Source of the DNA: an uncultured bacterium
GTDB taxonomy: Bacteria; Bacteroidota; Bacteroidia; Bacteroidales; Muribaculaceae
Reading direction: 5' to 3'
Assembly (NCBI GenBank): GCA_946184715.1
Contig: CAMHGU010000068.1
Location: forward strand, 1 to 10,008
Length of the DNA: 10,008 bases
The notes under the pieces are model-generated. The model ran no database searches. It saw nothing but the letters and a program-made list of their open reading frames with translations, and was not told where the DNA came from. Shown in pieces: positions 5,936 through 10,008 of the stretch. Made by a program: the position numbers and the translations under genes. How positions within the stretch are numbered: the first letter of the stretch is position 1; every line of letters starts with the position of its first letter.

Positions 5936-8900
5936 ATGAAAAAGTTACTAAGCGTTGTGCTTGCACTGATAAGCATCTGGAGCGCGGCTTATGCCGTGCC
6001 GGCTTTGCGCAAGCCTACGACCGTGACCCAGAGCGACGGCTCGCGGGTGACGGTGACTATGGTGGGCGATGAGTGGCATCACACCCTCATCACCCGCGAC
6101 GGCAAACCCGTGGCTGTCGGTACCGATGGCGACCTCTACTATCGCACCGCCGATGGCATAACCACGGTTCGTGCCCACGAAACGGGCGACCGCAGCGATG
6201 CCGAGCGCGCATTCCTCTCGCAGAACGCGAGCAAAATGACCCGTGAGGCACTCGTGGCCAATAGCCCCCGCGCTAAGGCTCGCGCCAAGTCGCCTTTGAA
6301 GGTGGGTAGCACCCAGGTGCCCACCTCCGGCACTCCCAAAGTGCCCATTATCCTTGTGGAATACAGCGACAAGAAGATGTCGAATAGCAAGGCTACCTTT
6401 GTGTCGCAATACACGAGCGGCTCCACCAGCGCCTATCAGTATTTTTACGACCAGAGCAACGGCCTCTATCGCCCGCAATTCGATGTGTACGGTATTTACA
6501 CCCTCACCAAGAGCCGCGCCACCTATGGCGGCAACGATAGCGGCGGCAACGATAAAGGCGTTGGGACAATGGTGGCCGATGCCATCAAAGCCGCCGGCAA
6601 CGACATCGACTGGTCGCAATATGACAATGACGGCGATGGCGCTGCCGATGTGTGCATCGTGGTGTATGCCGGTGTGGGCGAATCGCAGGCCTATGGGATT
6701 GTGCCTAATGCCGTATGGCCTTGCCAGTGGGACCTCACCAGCAGCGACTATGGCTCCACTATCACTCGCAACAGTACCACAATCAGCAAGTTCGCCGTAT
6801 TCAATGAGATTAACGGCGATGACGACGATAGTACTATTATCGATGGCGTAGGGACGTTCTGCCACGAGTTCAGCCATTGCCTCGGGCTCCCCGACTTCTA
6901 CGATGTGGATTATACCAACGATTACGGCTACTACGCCGTGGGTTACTGGTCGCTGATGTGCTCCGGTTGCTACAACAATAACGGCTATACCCCGATAGGT
7001 TACAGCGCCTACGAGAAGAACTTTATGGGCTGGATCGACCTTCTCAACCCTACCGTCAACACCCAGTACACTCTGCCGGCACTCAACCAGAAGCAGGCAT
7101 CGACCGATGTGGCCTACAAAATCACCAGTCCTCTCAACGCCAACGAGTACTACGTGCTCGAGAACCGCGCCAAGCAGGGTTGGGACGCCTATATTGCCGA
7201 TGAGGGTATGATGGTGACACGCGTCACTTATGTGGCCAGCCGCTGGAACAGTAACGAGGTCAATAATCAATCTACCCAGTTGTTTACAATCATTCCCGCC
7301 AACAACTTCGCGACATCTTCTATCCCTACCGACAACGTTGACGAGAGCGAGCATCTCTTCGGTCAGACTAATCACGAGCTGACCGACAGCTCAACGCCGG
7401 CCGCTCGTCTCTATATGACCAAGAGCGGCAGCATCAACGCCGGCGGCTCCGGCTATATGGAGCAGCCCCTTACCGACATACAATGGAACAGCAGCAGCAA
7501 GGATGTCACCTTCTGGTATATGAAGGGCACCTCGACGCTGGACGCTCCCGTGGCTACCGCCGCTACGGCAGTGGCAGCCAACGGCTTCACCGCCAACTGG
7601 AACGCCGTGGCCGATGCCGCAAGCTACGACCTCCACGTGCTTGAGCAAGGCGCTGCCGGTGCCACTACCGCTGTAACCTTCACTCCGGGCACCGTCAACG
7701 GCACTGCCTCGGGCACTACCCAAGGCGAAGACTCGATGACCTCGGGCGATGTCACAGTTGCTACGACAAAGGGTCAGTTTGGCCGCACTTCCGAATATCG
7801 GCTCTATAATGGTGGCGAGCTCACTATCTCGTCGGCTGCCGGCGACATCACCAAGATTGAATTTACAGCGCAAAGCGGTTACAGTGTCGCCAATATCACC
7901 GGCGATGGCATCTCTAATGGTGTGTGGGAAGGTAATGCTTCCACTGTGACCTTTGCGGTTGAGAATGCTCAGGTGCGCCTGTCGTCGATTGTCGTGACTA
8001 TAGGAGGCGGAGCTACCGAAATCGAAGGCTCGCCCTTTACCACTCAAACTACCACGTATCAAGTGACCGGCCTTGCCGCGTCAACGGCCTACAGCTATTA
8101 TGTGGTAGCCAACGATGCCGATGGTGCTGCCTCGGCTAAGTCGAACAGTATTGAGGTAACGACCCTCAGCGACGGCACCGAGCCGCAGCCCGAGCTGCCC
8201 ACCGCTGTAGCTACCGCCGCCACCGCCGTAAGCAACGACCGCTTCACGGCCAACTGGCAGGCCATCGAGAATGCCGCAGCCTATCAGCTCAGCGTCTTTG
8301 CCCGCGGCGCCGCCTCGCAAGGCTCGGCCGCCTCGGCCTCCTTCGACCTCTCCGCCGGCACGCTCCCCTCGGGTGTTGAGGCTAATGTCGAGCCTGCCAA
8401 GGACAACAACGACCGCGGTTGCTGGTGGAAGAACTCCGGCACTGCTCCCGTGGTGACCGTGGCTCTCCCCGTGCAGGGCGCTACCGTAACGAGTGTGGTT
8501 GTAACCGCCTCCACCAACGATGCCGCCACCACTCTCAGTGTAGCCGTGGGTAATACCACCTATGGCAATGCACAGAGCATCGCAAGCGGCCTTACCAATA
8601 AGAACCAAGAGTACACCTTCACCGGCAACGCCTCGGGCGATATCGTGATTACCGCTTCCGTGACCAGCGGTAAGGGTGTAGCCATCCGCGGTATCGTGGT
8701 CAACTACACCACAGCCGGCGGTCAAGCCGCTACTGTCGAAATCGAAGGCTCGCCATTCACCGTGCAAGGCACTTCGCGCGAAGTCACCGGCCTTGAGGCC
8801 TCCACTGCCTACTACTACAATGTGGTGGCTCTTGATGCCGAAGGTGCCGCCGCCTCCAAGGTGTCGAACGACATCAACGTCACCACCACCGCCGCTCCCG

Positions 8901-9862
8901 TGGTGCCCGCTCCCGAAGCTGCCGTGGCTACCGAGGCTACCGCTGTCACCACATCGTCGTTCGTGGCCAACTGGAACGAGGCTGCCAATGCCGCAAGCTA
9001 CGACCTCTATGTAGTTCAAGTGGTAGAGACCGAGGCTCCAGCAGTATCGGAAGTGCTCAATGAATCGTTTGCCGAAGTGGACGGTACCGGTGGCGTAGCC
9101 GATGATACCGACACCTGGAAGGGCACCGTTGCCAATACCGCTCTCGCCAGCTACGAAGGCTGGACCTTCACCAACGGCTACAAGGGCGCAGGCTGCGTCA
9201 AGCTCGGTGCCGGTAAGAAGCAGGGCATAGCCGTGTCGCCCGTGCTCGGTATCGAAGGCAATGCCACCCTCACCTTCCAAGCCGGTGCTTGGAATGGCGA
9301 CGCTACCACCATCGAAGTGGTCGTAGGCAATGGCGAGCCGCAAGAGGTGACTATCGTCAACAACGCTTATACTGATTGCGAAGTGACACTCACCGGCCTT
9401 ACCGCCTCCGACGCTGTCACTATCCAAGCCGTCAATGTCTCGGGCAACCGCTTCTTCCTCCGCAACGTAGTGGTTACTGCCGATGGCGGCGAGGGTGGCT
9501 CTATCGTTGAGACCGAACTGCCGCTCGAAGGCTACAACCCGCTCAATGTGCAGGGCACATCGCAGCTCGTGGATGGCCTCCAGGCCGGTGGCGCTTACCG
9601 CTACTACGTGGTGGCTAAGAACTCCGTAGGCGTGGAAGCCGAGGCTTCCGACGTCATCGACGTGCTGCTCCTCACAGGCAGCAAGGGCGACCTCAACGCT
9701 GATGGCTCAGTGGATGGCAACGACGTGTCGATTCTCCTTGAGATGGTTCTCGCAGGTGGCGTCACTGATGCACAACAGGCTGTGGCCGACATCAACGGCG
9801 ACGGCTCCGTCGATGGCAACGACGTCTCAATCCTCCTCGAGATGGTTCTCTCCGGCGAGTAA
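5936..9862 (+). CDS. Secreted M6-family metallopeptidase with split FN3 modules and C-terminal dockerin
   Basis: This 1308-residue exported protein is predicted to be a zinc endopeptidase. The signal peptide is residues 1-20 (cleavage after AYA). A propeptide-like region (about 21-120) contains the SDGSRVTVTMVGDEWHHTL pattern seen in Bacteroidales M6 proteins. The catalytic domain starts near VPIILVEYSD (136-145), carries a calcium-type loop DNDGDGAAD (230-238), and has the zinc site HEFSH (His310, Glu311, His314) running into GLPDFYD. A probable Met-turn WSLM ends at Met341, followed by the YSAYEKNFMGW and LENRAKQGWDAY patterns of this M6 group. From about 535 come three FN3-like modules (535-743, 755-986, 993-1246), each interrupted by a beta-rich insert. 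A two-copy dockerin (1252-1308) ends the protein. There is no lipobox and no T9SS-type C-terminal domain. The start is fixed by the signal peptide. The natural substrate is unknown; host mucus or diet protein would be a guess. It appears monocistronic, with its own -7 element and a terminator. Confidence 0.93.
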   Translation: MKKLLSVVLALISIWSAAYAVPALRKPTTVTQSDGSRVTVTMVGDEWHHTLITRDGKPVAVGTDGDLYYRTADGITTVRAHETGDRSDAERAFLSQNASKMTREALVANSPRAKARAKSPLKVGSTQVPTSGTPKVPIILVEYSDKKMSNSKATFVSQYTSGSTSAYQYFYDQSNGLYRPQFDVYGIYTLTKSRATYGGNDSGGNDKGVGTMVADAIKAAGNDIDWSQYDNDGDGAADVCIVVYAGVGESQAYGIVPNAVWPCQWDLTSSDYGSTITRNSTTISKFAVFNEINGDDDDSTIIDGVGTFCHEFSHCLGLPDFYDVDYTNDYGYYAVGYWSLMCSGCYNNNGYTPIGYSAYEKNFMGWIDLLNPTVNTQYTLPALNQKQASTDVAYKITSPLNANEYYVLENRAKQGWDAYIADEGMMVTRVTYVASRWNSNEVNNQSTQLFTIIPANNFATSSIPTDNVDESEHLFGQTNHELTDSSTPAARLYMTKSGSINAGGSGYMEQPLTDIQWNSSSKDVTFWYMKGTSTLDAPVATAATAVAANGFTANWNAVADAASYDLHVLEQGAAGATTAVTFTPGTVNGTASGTTQGEDSMTSGDVTVATTKGQFGRTSEYRLYNGGELTISSAAGDITKIEFTAQSGYSVANITGDGISNGVWEGNASTVTFAVENAQVRLSSIVVTIGGGATEIEGSPFTTQTTTYQVTGLAASTAYSYYVVANDADGAASAKSNSIEVTTLSDGTEPQPELPTAVATAATAVSNDRFTANWQAIENAAAYQLSVFARGAASQGSAASASFDLSAGTLPSGVEANVEPAKDNNDRGCWWKNSGTAPVVTVALPVQGATVTSVVVTASTNDAATTLSVAVGNTTYGNAQSIASGLTNKNQEYTFTGNASGDIVITASVTSGKGVAIRGIVVNYTTAGGQAATVEIEGSPFTVQGTSREVTGLEASTAYYYNVVALDAEGAAASKVSNDINVTTTAAPVVPAPEAAVATEATAVTTSSFVANWNEAANAASYDLYVVQVVETEAPAVSEVLNESFAEVDGTGGVADDTDTWKGTVANTALASYEGWTFTNGYKGAGCVKLGAGKKQGIAVSPVLGIEGNATLTFQAGAWNGDATTIEVVVGNGEPQEVTIVNNAYTDCEVTLTGLTASDAVTIQAVNVSGNRFFLRNVVVTADGGEGGSIVETELPLEGYNPLNVQGTSQLVDGLQAGGAYRYYVVAKNSVGVEAEASDVIDVLLLTGSKGDLNADGSVDGNDVSILLEMVLAGGVTDAQQAVADINGDGSVDGNDVSILLEMVLSGE
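7538..9673 (+). repeat. Three interrupted FN3-like modules in the peptidase
   Basis: Each module has a matching N-terminal half with ATxATAV...F.ANW...A.AASYDL (Trp555, Trp774, Trp1013) and a matching C-terminal half (about 695-743, 935-986, 1196-1246) with VTGL.AST.AY.YYVVA-like strands. Different inserts of roughly 125-170 residues lie between the halves. DNA identity supports recent duplication: the 17-mer GAAATCGAAGGCTCGCC occurs at 8018 and again at 8738, exactly 240 codons apart, and a 20-base stretch around GCCGCAAGCTACGACCTC is shared between 7614 and 8988. The fold assignment is by pattern only. Confidence 0.7.
9689..9859 (+). repeat. Type I dockerin: two F-hand calcium repeats
   Basis: Two copies of a D-x-N-x-D-G-S-V-D-G-N-D loop occur, with predicted calcium ligands Asp1252, Asn1254, Asp1256, Ser1258, Asp1263 and Asp1285, Asn1287, Asp1289, Ser1291, Asp1296. 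Each is followed by VSILLEMVL. The copies are 33 codons (99 bases) apart and nearly identical at the DNA level (9710-9751 versus 9809-9850). Loop positions 10 and 11, which help set cohesin choice in clostridial dockerins, are Gly-Asn in both copies. No cohesin is encoded in this window. Confidence 0.88.
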
Positions 9863-9886
9863 TCACTATCCAATCTCCCCATAATG

Positions 9887-9919
9887 CAGAGGCGGCCTCA
9901 ATCAACGAGGTCGCCTCTG
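9887..9919 (+). terminator. Hairpin terminator after the peptidase gene
   Basis: The arms CAGAGGCGGCCTC (9887-9899) and GAGGTCGCCTCTG (9907-9919) pair over 13 positions, with one G-T wobble, around the 7-base loop AATCAAC. The stem begins 25 bases after the stop codon. The following TTATCGTTATC is only moderately T-rich, so it is either a Rho-independent terminator with a poor U-tract or a 3'-end stabilising hairpin. Because it is symmetric it could also act on the opposite strand. Confidence 0.75.
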
Positions 9920-9978
9920 TTATCGTTATCGGTGTGTTGTCAAACGTAAGCATCCGAAAAGGGGCGGATTGGGGGTGG

Positions 9979-9999
9979 GCGTTGCGTGTTGCGCGTTGC
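9979..9999. repeat. Three 7-base tandem repeats at the window edge
   Basis: GCGTTGC, GTGTTGC and GCGTTGC follow each other without gaps in the non-coding sequence after the terminator, and may continue past the window. Apart from the hairpin and this repeat, nothing recognisable was found between 9863 and 10008. Confidence 0.6.
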
Positions 10000-10008
10000 A
10001 TCGGCCGG

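Noticed and set aside
6623..6649. Possible third dockerin-like calcium loop (DNDGDGAAD) in the peptidase domain
   Set aside because: It is a single Asp-rich loop in the position typical of M6 catalytic domains, without the dockerin helix, so it is treated as part of the peptidase.
5948..7375. 475-codon - strand open frame opposite the peptidase
   Set aside because: The sense strand has a signal peptide and a complete zinc site. The antisense product is low-complexity (Val/Ile/Gly/His) and results from codon bias.
8081..9427. 448-codon - strand open frame opposite the FN3 region
   Set aside because: It is Gly/His/Val-rich, arising from the reverse complement of repetitive Ala/Thr codons; no start signal or domain.

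Overview
The window looks like chromosome from a GC-rich member of the Bacteroidales, plausibly Muribaculaceae-like. This is an inference. It rests on the Bacteroidetes-type promoter sequence TAACTTTG ahead of two transcription units, the absence of Shine-Dalgarno sequences before the starts that can be inspected, and protein families typical of the group: a divergent ABC ATPase/FtsX-like permease pair, and a Bacteroidales-style M6 peptidase with fibronectin-III-like modules and a C-terminal dockerin. All six protein genes lie on the + strand. No tRNA, rRNA, CRISPR array, insertion sequence or phage gene was seen.

Layout. (1) Positions 1-1841 hold a translationally coupled ABC transporter pair (ATPase 1-648, four-TM permease 645-1841, ATGA overlap). 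(2) A full Bacteroidetes promoter (1828-1859) starts inside the 3' end of the permease gene and drives a tightly packed unit: gltX (glutamyl-tRNA synthetase, 1892-3430), a predicted outer-membrane/secreted beta-rich protein with a GTG start overlapping gltX by 11 bases (3420-4502), and waaA (Kdo transferase for lipid A/LPS, 4504-5742, one base after the previous stop). (3) A 193-base intergenic gap holds four degenerate 9-base tandem repeats and a second promoter-like -7 element. (4) A single large gene (5936-9862) encodes a 1308-residue secreted M6 metallopeptidase. It has a signal peptide, propeptide-like region, HEFSH zinc site, three FN3-like modules each split by a different beta-rich insert, and a two-copy dockerin at the C-terminus. 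(5) A strong hairpin (9887-9919) probably terminates it, and a 7-base x3 tandem repeat lies near the window edge.

The common theme is the cell envelope: a membrane ABC system, an exported beta-rich protein co-transcribed with the Kdo transferase, and a large exported peptidase. The housekeeping gene gltX heads the envelope unit. The most interesting object is the peptidase: its FN3 modules are interrupted at the same point by unrelated inserts, and it carries a dockerin with no cohesin partner in view.
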